Program-made: the position numbers and the translations under genes
Part shown: positions 8,505 through 17,330 of the stretch, in pieces
Layout: each line of letters opens with the position of its first letter
How positions within the stretch are numbered: the stretch's first letter is position 1
Source: Acidimicrobiaceae bacterium
GTDB taxonomy: Bacteria; Actinomycetota; Acidimicrobiia; Acidimicrobiales; RAAP-2
Reading direction: 5' to 3'
Assembly (NCBI GenBank): GCA_003170315.1
Contig: PNAH01000010.1
Location: forward strand, 34,437-98,436
Length of the DNA: 64,000 bases
The notes under the pieces: model-generated
Seen by the model: the letters and a program-made list of their open reading frames with translations, nothing else
What the model was told of the DNA's origin: nothing
Database searches by the model: none

Positions 8505-9995
8505 ATGTCAACCATCGAAGCGCCGGAAATGACAGGCAGCAACACTGAAGGTAAGAACCTCGGACTCGCCCTGGCGGTCATCGCCGGCGCGCAGCTCATG
8601 ATCATCCTCGACGCAACGATCGTGAACGTGGCCTTGCCCACCATTCATCGCAGCCTGAACTTCTCGGTCAACAACCTCGAGTGGCTCATTACCGCGTACT
8701 CGCTGACCTTCGGCGGACTCTTGCTCTTCGGAGGTCGCACCGGCGACCTCTTCGGCAAGCGTCGAATGTTCATGATTGGCATTTCGATTTTCGCGGTGTC
8801 GTCACTGTTCGGGGGCTTCGCCACGACCGATATTTGGCTGATCATCACCCGAGCGTGTCAGGGCGTGGGCGGCGCCATTGCCGCCCCGACCGCGCTCTCG
8901 CTCATCGCGACGAACTTTCCCGAAGGTCCTCAGCGCAATCGGGCCATGGGCGTGTACGCCGCAATGGCCGGCGCCGGCGGCGCCGTAGGCCTGCTCCTCG
9001 GTGGATTGCTGGTGGATCTGGTGTCGTGGCGTTGGATCTTCTTCGTCAACGTACCCATCGCGGCCGTCATCCTCTTTCTGGCTCCACGCGCCCTGAATGA
9101 ATCCTCGACGACGTCGGGCAAGCTCGACGTTCCAGGAGCCCTCAGCGCTACCGGGGGCATGCTCGCCCTGGTCTACGGTCTTTCAAATGTCGCGGCGCAT
9201 AGTTGGACCGCGACCAGCACGCTTATCCCCTTGATCCTTGCGGCGGTCTTGCTCATCGCCTTTGTACTGATCGAGACTCGAACGGTGGAAGCGTTGATGC
9301 CGCTGCACATCTTCGCCAACCGCAACCGATCCGGCGTCTACGGCATGATGCTCTGCATCGGCACGGCCATGTTTTCGATGTTCTTCTTCCTCACCCAGTT
9401 CCTTCAGAACGTGTTGGGTTGGAGCGCTCTCAAGACCGGTGTCGGCTTCTTACCCATGACGCTCGGCATCATCACGGCCGCCGTGCTCGCCTCGCGACTC
9501 GTCGGACGAATTGGTATACGTCTTCCCTTGCTCGTCGGTCCGACGGCGGCCTTCGTGGGTCTGGAACTCCTCACGCGTCTCACGATCCACAGTGGGTACG
9601 GGACCCTTCTCGTGCCGTTGCTCATCGTGTCGCTCGGTATGGGACTCTCGTTCGTCCCGTTGACCTTGGCCGCCGTGTCCGGAGTGCCGCCGAACGAAGC
9701 CGGGCTCGCGTCCGCACTGCTCAACACCACCCAGCAGGTGGGCGGTGCGCTCGGTCTCGCCATTCTCTCCACCATCGCGTTTGACACTTACAAGTCGAAG
9801 TTGTCCAGTATCGCGAGTGCTTCGCACGGCGTCGTCTCACGACAGGCCATGAACATCGCCACGACCCATGGCTATACGACAGCGTTCCAGGTCGCGGCGT
9901 TCATAGCTTTGGCCGGCCTGCTTGTTTCGGCGATCGTGATTCGAACGCCCGAGGCTTTGGTCTCAGACGCCAGTCCGGTCCACGCAGGCGTTTGA
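8505..9995 (+). CDS. MFS drug exporter, DHA2 (EmrB/QacA) family
   Basis: 496 residues with about 14 predicted membrane segments. The family motifs are visible: DATIVNVALPTIH in the first segment (motif D1), GGRTGDLFGKRRMF after segment 2 (motif A), and the glycine-rich GAGGAVGLLLGG of segment 5 (motif C). DHA2 proteins are drug/proton antiporters. AAGGAACT precedes the start. It is co-transcribed with the TetR gene and presumably exports the compound that TetR senses. Confidence 0.93.
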   Translation: MSTIEAPEMTGSNTEGKNLGLALAVIAGAQLMIILDATIVNVALPTIHRSLNFSVNNLEWLITAYSLTFGGLLLFGGRTGDLFGKRRMFMIGISIFAVSSLFGGFATTDIWLIITRACQGVGGAIAAPTALSLIATNFPEGPQRNRAMGVYAAMAGAGGAVGLLLGGLLVDLVSWRWIFFVNVPIAAVILFLAPRALNESSTTSGKLDVPGALSATGGMLALVYGLSNVAAHSWTATSTLIPLILAAVLLIAFVLIETRTVEALMPLHIFANRNRSGVYGMMLCIGTAMFSMFFFLTQFLQNVLGWSALKTGVGFLPMTLGIITAAVLASRLVGRIGIRLPLLVGPTAAFVGLELLTRLTIHSGYGTLLVPLLIVSLGMGLSFVPLTLAAVSGVPPNEAGLASALLNTTQQVGGALGLAILSTIAFDTYKSKLSSIASASHGVVSRQAMNIATTHGYTTAFQVAAFIALAGLLVSAIVIRTPEALVSDASPVHAGV

Positions 9996-10040
9996 TAGGG
10001 ACCTCACGAGGCCCGAAGTTATTCAGTACGGGGAAATCCC

Positions 10041-10985
10041 CTATCCATCAAGAGATGAGTGCTTCAGTGCCACCGATTGGGCAATCCTGATCGTCCCGAC
10101 GGAGGCGACCGTCAAGCCGGCGAACATCAGGAATACCGCGGCGACCAGTGGTAGCGGAAGGACGTTGGACGTCGCGAGGAGTCCACTTCCTAAGAACCGG
10201 GGAGCGTAGTGAGCCAAAACAGTCCACCAGATGATCGTTCCCACCGCAACACCCAGCATGAGAACTGTCAAGGCGGTGGCCATTGTCCCCAACAGGCGAA
10301 GCACTCGTCGCGACAATGAGGTCTGGTGCGCCACGGCGGCCGCGGCCGCCGTGGCCATGAAGAGTGCAATCACTATCGTCAGACCCCACAGGACGAATAT
10401 CAAACCGTGAAAGAAGAATCCTCCGTTTCGCTGATGTGGGCTGAGATGGTGGGACCAAATCAGAATCGCGACAGTGGCGATGGATGCGATGACTCCCGTC
10501 GCCATCGATCGAAGCACCGGACGTCGAATCTCCGGCCACCTTCCGGCTCGCAGCAATTCCAAGAATCCCGGTAACGAGATAGCAGCGGCAATCACGACGA
10601 TGAAACCCCCGAGTCCGCCGGCGAGCTGCACCACTCCGAATGCGACACGGGGAAGTGATCGATGTGTCGCCGGAACGGCCGACTCCCAATGTTCACCGAA
10701 TTTTGCGACCATCGCCCCCGCCACCATGAAAAGTGCCCACCCCCAAAGAACGAGTAGCGATCCGGCGCGGGTCAGGTTCGGGCCGTCCAAGGAGTTCCCG
10801 AAGAGACCAAATGCTCGAGCTCGTTCGATCGAGCCGCGTCTCGCCAATGAGAATTGAACACCGAGGGGAACTTTGGCCGTACCGTGCGTGTCGTGGAGGA
10901 GCGTCGTCAACTCCTCCCCGTATCGAGCCCGCCAGGAGGCGGGGTACCAGCGGATCAGGTGTTCGAAGCGGTCCCGTTCGCTCAT
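10041..10985 (-). CDS. PadR-associated multi-pass membrane protein
   Basis: 314 residues. The N-terminal 30 residues (LIRWYPASWRARYGEELTTL) match a cytoplasmic motif seen in actinobacterial membrane proteins next to PadR regulators. About six membrane segments follow, including LLVLWGWALFMVAGAMVAKF and pairs further down. The start overlaps the end of the PadR gene by four bases. Function is unknown. Membrane proteins paired with PadR often serve envelope or drug response, but no export motif is visible here. Confidence 0.78.
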   Translation of the reverse strand: MSERDRFEHLIRWYPASWRARYGEELTTLLHDTHGTAKVPLGVQFSLARRGSIERARAFGLFGNSLDGPNLTRAGSLLVLWGWALFMVAGAMVAKFGEHWESAVPATHRSLPRVAFGVVQLAGGLGGFIVVIAAAISLPGFLELLRAGRWPEIRRPVLRSMATGVIASIATVAILIWSHHLSPHQRNGGFFFHGLIFVLWGLTIVIALFMATAAAAAVAHQTSLSRRVLRLLGTMATALTVLMLGVAVGTIIWWTVLAHYAPRFLGSGLLATSNVLPLPLVAAVFLMFAGLTVASVGTIRIAQSVALKHSSLDG

Positions 10986-11362
10986 GGCATCGATCCAAGG
11001 ACGCGAGATCCGCCGCCGACTGAACGCGCGAGCGTCCGAAGCCCGAGCCTTTGCTCGCCGGTATCCGCCAACGTGCGCATCTCTCGAATCGCTTCAGTGA
11101 GCGCGGCCCGCCCGTGGGCCGAAATTCGATACGGTCGTCGGCGTTCCTCGACCGGCAATGGCTCAATCAATCCGCGCTCCTCGAGGCGAGTGATAGCGCC
11201 GTACAACGTGCCGGGGCCGAGCGCGACGCCCGAGAACTCCTCGATGTCCTTCGTGAGGGCCCACCCATGCTTGGAACCCGACACGAGGCTGGTCAGAATG
11301 AGCACCGATGGATCGTTGGATCGCACCGAAAGGTGTGCCGGTAATGCCGTCCGTCGTGCCAT
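10982..11362 (-). CDS. PadR-family regulator
   Basis: 126 residues. The winged helix LILTSLVSGSKHGWALTKDIEE...GPGTLYGAITRLEERGLIEPL is a close match to PadR proteins of the short, single-domain type. A TAGTAT hexamer ends 6 bases before the ATG, so the mRNA would be leaderless. A TACGT/ACGTA dyad overlaps the region just upstream. The downstream membrane protein is translationally coupled and is the likely target of regulation along with the gene itself. Confidence 0.92.
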   Translation of the reverse strand: MARRTALPAHLSVRSNDPSVLILTSLVSGSKHGWALTKDIEEFSGVALGPGTLYGAITRLEERGLIEPLPVEERRRPYRISAHGRAALTEAIREMRTLADTGEQRLGLRTLARSVGGGSRVLGSMP

Positions 11363-11368
11363 GTTTTG

Positions 11369-11374
11369 ATACTA
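11369..11374 (-). promoter_or_regulatory. -10 hexamer TAGTAT, leaderless promoter of padR-type gene
   Basis: The hexamer (minus strand) is separated by CAAAAC from the ATG at 11362. Confidence 0.55.
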
Positions 11375-11375
11375 C

Positions 11376-11388
11376 TACGTATCACGTA
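11376..11388 (-). promoter_or_regulatory. Candidate PadR operator
   Basis: TACGT-ATC-ACGTA is a perfect 5-base dyad with a 3-base centre, sitting directly upstream of the -10 hexamer of the PadR gene. Flanking ACTAC repeats extend the partial symmetry. Confidence 0.45.
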
Positions 11389-11421
11389 CTACGCGCACCC
11401 CGCGCCGCAACCGTCGATCGA

Positions 11422-11853
11422 CTAGTGGTCTTCGCGCACTACCAGCACCGGACAGTGCGAGTGGTGCACGCACTGGGTAGAGACCGAACCCATCATGAGG
11501 CCCATGAAACCGCCGACGCCCCGTGAACCGATCACCAGCAGAGCCGAACCGCGACTCGCCTCAATGAGGACCTCGGCGGGGTTACCCGGCACGGCCAGCC
11601 ACTCGACCTCGAGTCCGTCGGTCGACGGCGCCTTGGACATGATGTCCTCCATGAATGCGCGGGCGTCGGCCTCCACCTGTTCGTAATAGTCCTTGCCGGT
11701 CGAACCGGTGACCGGCCTTTCCATGACCGGGTAGGCGTAGGTGACCTGCAGATGGCCGTGGCGCAGTTGCGCCTCCTCGACGGCGAACTCGAGCGCGTTC
11801 GTCGCGAGGGCCGAACCGTCGACACCGACGACGATGCGAGGGTTATTAGTCAT
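11422..11853 (-). CDS. Universal stress protein (UspA family)
   Basis: 143 residues in a single Usp domain. It begins RIVVGVDGSALATNALEFA and carries the ATP-binding signature G-x2-G-x9-G-S near the C-terminus (GSRGVGGFMGLMMGSVS), so it should bind ATP. The permease gene ends 18 bases upstream on the same strand, so both are one operon. Usp-permease pairs occur widely in actinobacteria, where the Usp may gate or modulate the transporter; that is inference here. Confidence 0.93.
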   Translation of the reverse strand: MTNNPRIVVGVDGSALATNALEFAVEEAQLRHGHLQVTYAYPVMERPVTGSTGKDYYEQVEADARAFMEDIMSKAPSTDGLEVEWLAVPGNPAEVLIEASRGSALLVIGSRGVGGFMGLMMGSVSTQCVHHSHCPVLVVREDH

Positions 11854-11871
11854 AGTCCCTGCTTTCTCACT

Positions 11872-13440
11872 TCAGTCGACCGGATCGGCCTGGGTAGCGA
11901 ACTCTTCGGTCACGAGCGTCGGTGAATCGCGCGTCAACGTCTCACCACGGAAGAAGGCCGGGCGGAACACATTCATCGTGAACATCAAGATCACACCAAG
12001 CAAGAGCGCGCCCACGTCCAGCGTGAACGTTCCACCGATGTCGCGACCAAAGAGTACGAAGTGGGTGTAGCTGTTGGTGGGATTCCAGTAGTACCAGAAC
12101 GTCCAGCCGAGAATGGACCAGAGAATCAGTCCGCCGGCAAGCGGCATGACGCCCTGGATGAAAAAGTTGTGCACGCTCTTGGTGAGTTGCTTGCGGTAGT
12201 ACCAGAAGCACGAGAATCCGGTCAGTCCGTAGTAGAAGGCAATCATCGTGCCGAGCGAGTCCACCGAGTCCGTGATGACGTGACCGGCGGAGATCGAATT
12301 CATCACGACGTAGAGCGCGATGGAGGCGACTCCGAAGCTAATCGTCGCGACCGTCGGAGTGAGGAATCGCCGGTGCATTTTCTTGAAGACGTCCGGCAGC
12401 GCCTTGTGCACTGACATCGAGAGCACCGTGCGCGCCGTGGGTAAGATCGTCGTCTGGGTCGAGGCCGCGGCCGAGGAGAGAACCATCAAGAGCAAGAGGT
12501 GGTCGAGGACCGAGGCCAACGTGGAGTGACCGAAGATCGCCGGCCCGAGGATCGACAGTACGTCGTTCGTATGGTTCGGATTGCCGAGGCCGATGCCGTG
12601 GCTGCCAATACCGGCGAAGGACTCGGTGGCGAGTATGACGAGCGCGTAGATCCCCAGCAGTATGAAGGTCGAGTAGATGCCGGCCTTGCCGGGAATGTTT
12701 GTCGCGTCCTTTGACTCCTCGTTCAAGTTCAGAGCGGTGTCCCAGCCCCAGTAGATGAAGAGCATGTCCGACAGACCGATGACGAAGTAACTGAAATGTT
12801 TGATCGCGAAGGGATTGAACCACGACGCGGCGACGGCGATGTGCCCGACCGGGGCCGAACCGTCGCCCACGCGAATGAGGGCCCACACCGACATGACGAT
12901 CAGCATGGTCAGTTCAACACCCAGCAGAGCTTTTTGAAAGTTAGCCGAGATCTCGATGCCCACGTAACAGATCCCCGTCATGGCGACGATCCAGGCGATG
13001 CCGACGAGCAGCACCCACACGCTCGACGCGTCGTTACCGATGCCGTTGGCATTGAAGAGGTCGAAGACGTACTGTCCGGCTATTTGCGCCAGGCTCGACA
13101 TGACGATGATGTCGGCCACGAGAACACCCCAACCACCCATCCAGCCCACACGGGGGCTGAAGGCCCGAGTCGCCCAAGTGAAACTGGCGCCGCAGTCGGG
13201 GTCGGCCTTATTCATCTGCTGAAAGGCGAGTGAGACGAAAAACATCGGGACGAAAGCCAGAATCGTGACGATGGGTGCCTGGAGGCCAATCGCCACCACG
13301 ACAAAACCGAGGGTGGCGGCCAGGCTATAGGCAGGGGCCGTTGAGGCGATGCCGATAACCGTGCTGGAGATCAGTCCCAGTGCGCCGCTTTTGAGTCCTT
13401 TTTCCGGCGCCCGGTTAGCCGGTTCCACGAACAATGACAC
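11872..13440 (-). CDS. APC-superfamily amino acid permease
   Basis: 522 residues from a GTG preceded by GAGGGGGG. The N-terminus (KSGALGLISSTVIGIASTAPAY) is the first unwound helix typical of the APC family, and about 12 to 14 membrane segments follow. The family imports amino acids or polyamines with protons or by exchange. It precedes the universal stress protein gene by 18 bases. A TAGTAT hexamer at 13491-13496 (minus strand) may be its promoter. The substrate is not predictable. Confidence 0.9.
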   Translation of the reverse strand: MSLFVEPANRAPEKGLKSGALGLISSTVIGIASTAPAYSLAATLGFVVVAIGLQAPIVTILAFVPMFFVSLAFQQMNKADPDCGASFTWATRAFSPRVGWMGGWGVLVADIIVMSSLAQIAGQYVFDLFNANGIGNDASSVWVLLVGIAWIVAMTGICYVGIEISANFQKALLGVELTMLIVMSVWALIRVGDGSAPVGHIAVAASWFNPFAIKHFSYFVIGLSDMLFIYWGWDTALNLNEESKDATNIPGKAGIYSTFILLGIYALVILATESFAGIGSHGIGLGNPNHTNDVLSILGPAIFGHSTLASVLDHLLLLMVLSSAAASTQTTILPTARTVLSMSVHKALPDVFKKMHRRFLTPTVATISFGVASIALYVVMNSISAGHVITDSVDSLGTMIAFYYGLTGFSCFWYYRKQLTKSVHNFFIQGVMPLAGGLILWSILGWTFWYYWNPTNSYTHFVLFGRDIGGTFTLDVGALLLGVILMFTMNVFRPAFFRGETLTRDSPTLVTEEFATQADPVD

Positions 13441-13614
13441 ACTGCCCCCCTCAAGACATCGCGCCGCAGGCGCCGATCAGAATGTGCCAAATACTAGGGC
13501 ATGACGAGCGAGCGTGAAGGGTTGCGACGAGGTGTTTGCGACGACATCGAGCCCGCCTGTTGCCAAAACGCAAGTGGGGCCGCCCTCTGGCAGAAAGAGT
13601 GCCGTTGAGGCGTA

Positions 13615-14502
13615 ATGGTGACGTTCCAAATGACGAGGAAAGTAGGGGCAATGCCTGGCGGGCCAGAATGGGGTGCTGCGTTCGCGGCGGCATCGACCGA
13701 TGCGATGAGCTTCTACGACGAGATCATGGTCCCGAGACTGTTCGCACCATGGTCCGAAATACTGCTTGACGAGTTGAAGCCGCAACGGGGACAGGCCGTT
13801 CTCGATGTCGCGTGTGGTCCGGGGACAGTGACTCGGCAAGCCGCCCTTCGCGTTGGTCCCTCGGGGAGGGTAACGGGTTGTGATTTCAGCCCAGCCATGC
13901 TGGAACTGGCTCGTTCGAAGACGCCCCTTGATGCCAGCGCTCCAACCGATTATCTGGAGTGTCCGGCAGATTCGCTTGAGGTCCCCGACGATGACTTCGA
14001 TATGGTCACGTGTCAACAGGGCGTACAGTTCTTCCCCGACCGACGAGCGGCGTTGGTAGAAATGCGCCGGGTGTTGCGACCCTCCGGCCAACTGGGCATT
14101 GCCGTGTGGTGCGACCTTGATACCTGTCCCCCGTTCGCCGCCCTCGGGCGTGCCCTGGGACAGGTGCTGGGTAACGAAACCGCAGATGCCTACGCGGCGG
14201 GTCCCTGGGGCTTTGGCGATTCGAACAAGTTGGTTGATCTCGTCACCGAGAGTGGATTTATCAATGTCCAAGTGCGTAGATGCGAATTGCCGGTTTTCTT
14301 CGAAGGAGGCCCCGATCAACTCATGTTGACCTTGCGTGCCGCTTCGGTATCGACGGTCCTCGCCCAGCTTTCTGAGGACCGGCTATCGGCACTCGCCGCA
14401 GCCGTCAAAGATGCAACGCGTCCGATTACTTTTGACGGAATCGTTCGCTCACACGCAACCTCGAACATCGTGACGGCGACAGTCGGCGACGGGAAAGTTT
14501 GA
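13615..14502 (+). CDS. Class I SAM-dependent methyltransferase
   Basis: 295 residues. Motif I is VLDVACGPGTVTRQ near residue 63, motif II is GRVTGCDFSPAML, and post-motif FDMVTCQQGVQFFPD follows, as in the UbiE/Methyltransf_11 group. The C-terminal 100 residues probably hold the substrate. The start is uncertain: ATG 13615 gives the longest form, while ATG 13651 has the better ribosome site (GAGGAAAG). It faces the XRE-Fic pair convergently. The substrate is unknown. Confidence 0.85.
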   Translation: MVTFQMTRKVGAMPGGPEWGAAFAAASTDAMSFYDEIMVPRLFAPWSEILLDELKPQRGQAVLDVACGPGTVTRQAALRVGPSGRVTGCDFSPAMLELARSKTPLDASAPTDYLECPADSLEVPDDDFDMVTCQQGVQFFPDRRAALVEMRRVLRPSGQLGIAVWCDLDTCPPFAALGRALGQVLGNETADAYAAGPWGFGDSNKLVDLVTESGFINVQVRRCELPVFFEGGPDQLMLTLRAASVSTVLAQLSEDRLSALAAAVKDATRPITFDGIVRSHATSNIVTATVGDGKV

Positions 14503-14560
14503 ACCAGTTAACTGCCTCATCCACGGACGAGCGACCGACAATTTGCGCGTCGCGTCGAAA

Positions 14561-15301
14561 CTACGAAAGCGCAATCGACACCAGTGGCGCGAAATCGCCC
14601 TCGCTGTCCGCAAGGTGAAGAGCGTCAAGGTATTCACGACGTAGTTTCTCCTCATGGCCGCGGCCCGCTTCACTGCCCCACGTGAACGGGTTATCACCGA
14701 GTCCGAGCAATCGCCCGAGTTCATTAGCCACGATGCGCGCGTGCCGGCCGTTCCCATTGGGAAAACAATGAATCGCTAGCATGCGACGATGTAATCGGAC
14801 ACAAATCTCCGCCGGTTCATACGTGGAGTTCGCGATTTGCCAATTCGCGTCTCGCAACGCGTCCTCCCACTGGATAACGATCTGGTGCGGATCGACCCCC
14901 ATATTGGTCTCGCGTTCGCGAATCTGTCCAGCCCATGTCCACACTTCACCAAACATTCGGCGGTGCAGCATGCGAAGGACGGTCTGATCTAGAAGCTCGC
15001 CGTGCGCCAAAAACGGATTCGCCTCTAACCACTCCGCAGCCGTGGCAATGTTGTTCGACTCCGCAAAATTCAGTTCGTCCTTCGTCACAATGTCTCGAAA
15101 CGCGGGTGTCAGGAATTCTCGCGCGTCCTCGTCAATTGGCGTCTCGCCGAACTGCGTGTAATGTAGATCCCACTCACGATCAAGTGAGCCCGGCGTGGCC
15201 TCGGAGTTCGGTGTTTTATCATCCGGCAGGGACTTGGCCCCCTTACCAACACCTTCGGACCTGTGTTGATTGGCTCCGAATCCATCGCCTGTTTGACTCA
15301 T
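14561..15301 (-). CDS. Fic-domain AMP-transferase, mobile mystery protein B type
   Basis: 246 residues. The Fic core HCFPNGNGRHAR (histidine at 178) matches HxFx(D/N)GNxRxxR, so the catalytic histidine and phosphate-binding arginines are intact. The segment DELNFAESNNI before the Fic fold and the pairing with a small XRE protein match the 'mobile mystery protein B' family. Fic enzymes transfer AMP or other nucleotide groups to target proteins. The start overlaps the XRE gene by four bases. Toxin-antitoxin-like behaviour is an inference from the arrangement. Confidence 0.9.
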   Translation of the reverse strand: MSQTGDGFGANQHRSEGVGKGAKSLPDDKTPNSEATPGSLDREWDLHYTQFGETPIDEDAREFLTPAFRDIVTKDELNFAESNNIATAAEWLEANPFLAHGELLDQTVLRMLHRRMFGEVWTWAGQIRERETNMGVDPHQIVIQWEDALRDANWQIANSTYEPAEICVRLHRRMLAIHCFPNGNGRHARIVANELGRLLGLGDNPFTWGSEAGRGHEEKLRREYLDALHLADSEGDFAPLVSIALS

Positions 15302-15642
15302 CGCAGAGCAGCCACCCTTCGGGCCACAGAACGAGTTACTAATTCTTCGACCGCGTTGTCGGAGATGTTCTGAGCTTCGAGCGCCATCGTCCAGCGCACA
15401 CGCCCGACGGAAGCGCGCGCGTCGCGAACGATGCCGTTGAGCACTTCAGCCGGCAGAACCACATCCCAACGTGCAAGGCCGAGTGCCTCAAGCGCGCGAT
15501 CAACCGTCTGAGGTTTGGCGGATCCGCTCTCGTCATTCAACTCAAGTGATGAGACTGAAGGGACCGTGACACCGAGGCGTCTAGCCAGCTCCTTCATGCT
15601 GACGCCGGATTCTTGACGTGCTTTTCTTAGTGTCGTACGCAT
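15298..15642 (-). CDS. XRE-type helix-turn-helix protein, mobile mystery protein A type
   Basis: 114 residues. An N-terminal helix-turn-helix (ARQESGVSMKELARRLGVTV, then PSVSSLELND) is followed by a short helical region. It precedes and overlaps the Fic gene, as expected for the A/B 'mobile mystery' pair. It is probably the repressor, and possibly the antidote, of the Fic protein. A TATTAT hexamer ends 6 bases before the ATG. Confidence 0.87.
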   Translation of the reverse strand: MRTTLRKARQESGVSMKELARRLGVTVPSVSSLELNDESGSAKPQTVDRALEALGLARWDVVLPAEVLNGIVRDARASVGRVRWTMALEAQNISDNAVEELVTRSVARRVAALR

Positions 15643-15648
15643 AAGAAC

Positions 15649-15654
15649 ATAATA
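15649..15654 (-). promoter_or_regulatory. -10 hexamer TATTAT, leaderless promoter of the XRE-Fic pair
   Basis: The hexamer (minus strand) is followed by GTTCTT and then the ATG at 15642. The same GTTCTT spacer precedes the substrate-binding protein gene at 35309. Confidence 0.55.
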
Positions 15655-15889
15655 CTACACCCTTATTGCCAGTGATACGCGTAGTCGTACGAGCGTCACT
15701 ACGCAGTTCCGCTACTCAGATCCCCGACTGAACTCCCTTATCAGCCGTACTATCCTCCCCGATGTCACGTAGGTGCCAGACGGAAATACCCTACATTTCG
15801 ACCTTTTCGGACTCAGCCGGACGGCTCAAACACCTCGAATCATCCTCGTCAGCCGTTGCAGTGTTCACCCCAAGCGGTGATGGATTCCC

Positions 15890-15906
15890 GGCGGACTAGG
15901 TCCGCC
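15890..15906 (-). terminator. Short hairpin downstream of luxR-type gene
   Basis: Perfect 7-base stem GGCGGAC/GTCCGCC with a 3-base loop. It lies about 220 bases after the LuxR stop. A terminator role is weakly supported because no U-tract follows on either strand. Confidence 0.3.
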
Positions 15907-16123
15907 CTGGTGATTCGAGTATTTACCAGATCAGCAAACTGAAGCCCAGCCCTTCTCCTACGAATGGGAAATCGTGAACTTCGGATGCGAGGTCAGCAGC
16001 CCGGATTCGAAACGGTTCCACGGAAGACGGATGCACGGTGACAGGCATTGACCCCCCATTGGTCGCGATTCTGTATTGGCGCTGCTGTCTTCGACCGACA
16101 TTCACACTCACCGACGGTGGCTC

Positions 16124-17218
16124 TCACCTGGACTCGGCGGCATGGCGAGAAGGCGAGTAGTGCGTAGCAAAGATTCTCCCGAGAAAGTCGCCGCGGCTTC
16201 GCGAACCAGTCTTGTCGAAGATGGCCTTGATGTGGTCGTTCACAGTGTGTGCCGAAATACTGAGAGCGGTGGCGATTTCCTTGGTGGGTGCGCCCAAGAG
16301 GAGACGCTGGGCGACCTGGCTCTCGCGGGCTGTGAGGCCATAGGCAGCGATAATCAGAGGAGCGAGGTCGTGCCGATCCGACGGTTCGACCACGATGACC
16401 ACTTCATTCCGGTTGCCAGAGAGGTATGACCCGTGAAGCGTGAGCCATCGACCCGACGGGGCTCGTACCCGGACGCTGGGAACGATCCCATTCGCGAGAT
16501 CATCAGCGCACAAGCAACGGAGTTTCTCGACCACCGCGTATACCGAGATTGGCAGATTGCCTCGTGGCGCCTCCTCCTCCGCGAGTTCAGTTAGCCATTT
16601 TTTCGCGGCGAGAGTCGCTGAACCGAGCGACCAATCGGATGCGATGGTGAATACGCCGGGACCATCAATCTCCGTAACAATCGACACCGTCTCGGCCACC
16701 GCGCACCTGCGGAGGCCAGCCGCTAGGTGGGGCACAAGCGAGGAGACGAACGCGGCGTCGTCGCCGGTAAAGCCACCCGAGCCGTCTTGGCGGTGAAGGC
16801 ACATGAATCCCCAACACCACCCGTCAGCGCGAATGGCAGCCCGCAGTTCGTCACCGAAGCCGATCGGACGCATGACCTCCCGGTATCGGGGGCTGAGCTC
16901 GCGATCACCGGCCGTGGCCCGGTCGAGCCAGTTGACCGGTTGTGTGGCTGTCGCAAGGTAGCGGATCTTATTAACGTCGTCCTGCGCGAACTCATTGTGC
17001 AAGAAACGGGGAGTGACCTCGGTTGGCATTCCTTCTCGTAATGCGCTTGCATACAGAAGTGTCGACGGGTCGACCGTGGCAAAGAATGCTCCATCGACCG
17101 ACACGACCTTGCGCAGGCTGACCAAAGCCTCACGGCGGAGGGTCATCGAATCGGTCCCCTGGTAACAGAGTTCAACGATGTCGCGACGAACGCGCTCCCG
17201 CCGATCGGCTCCGTCCAC
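16124..17218 (-). CDS. LuxR-family regulator with an N-terminal sensor-like region
   Basis: 364 residues from a GTG start. The C-terminal 60 residues (LTARESQVAQRLLLGAPTKE, then IATALSISAHTVNDHIKAIF) form a complete LuxR/GerE DNA-binding domain. Residues 1-190 resemble a GAF-like sensor fold, with EALVSLRKVVSVDGAFFATVDP and a later region around GFGDELRAAIRADGWCWG. No phospho-acceptor receiver domain and no ATP-binding motif are visible. It stands alone; a TAGCGT hexamer lies 7 bases before the start. The ligand and targets are unknown. Confidence 0.87.
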   Translation of the reverse strand: MDGADRRERVRRDIVELCYQGTDSMTLRREALVSLRKVVSVDGAFFATVDPSTLLYASALREGMPTEVTPRFLHNEFAQDDVNKIRYLATATQPVNWLDRATAGDRELSPRYREVMRPIGFGDELRAAIRADGWCWGFMCLHRQDGSGGFTGDDAAFVSSLVPHLAAGLRRCAVAETVSIVTEIDGPGVFTIASDWSLGSATLAAKKWLTELAEEEAPRGNLPISVYAVVEKLRCLCADDLANGIVPSVRVRAPSGRWLTLHGSYLSGNRNEVVIVVEPSDRHDLAPLIIAAYGLTARESQVAQRLLLGAPTKEIATALSISAHTVNDHIKAIFDKTGSRSRGDFLGRIFATHYSPSRHAAESR

Positions 17219-17225
17219 TCCCGCG

Positions 17226-17231
17226 ACGCTA
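17226..17231 (-). promoter_or_regulatory. -10 hexamer TAGCGT before the LuxR gene
   Basis: The hexamer (minus strand) ends 7 bases before the GTG at 17218, giving a leaderless or nearly leaderless mRNA. Confidence 0.4.
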
Positions 17232-17330
17232 CTCCTCCTTCTCTGCCACCGATACCCCCAGTTCTAGGGATTGTGCGAGGGGCTTCGGCGGTGTTGGCTG
17301 GACCCAACCAAGCCACCAAGGAGAATTGCC

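Larger units (their letters stand above)
15643..16123. other. 480-base region without a supported gene
   Basis: Apart from the XRE promoter at its left end, I see no convincing coding sequence. A hairpin, GGCGGAC-TAG-GTCCGCC at 15890-15906, could end leftward transcription from the LuxR gene, though no T-run follows. A 62-codon frame at 15923-16111 on the minus strand has no family resemblance. Confidence 0.5.

Noticed and set aside
10030-10041. GGGGAAATCCCC between the MFS and PadR-linked genes as a terminator
   Set aside because: The loop is only four bases at most and the stem four; too weak to call.
15923-16111. Short minus-strand frame after the LuxR gene
   Set aside because: It begins 12 bases after the LuxR stop and could be a tiny gene, but it has no ribosome site and no recognisable family.
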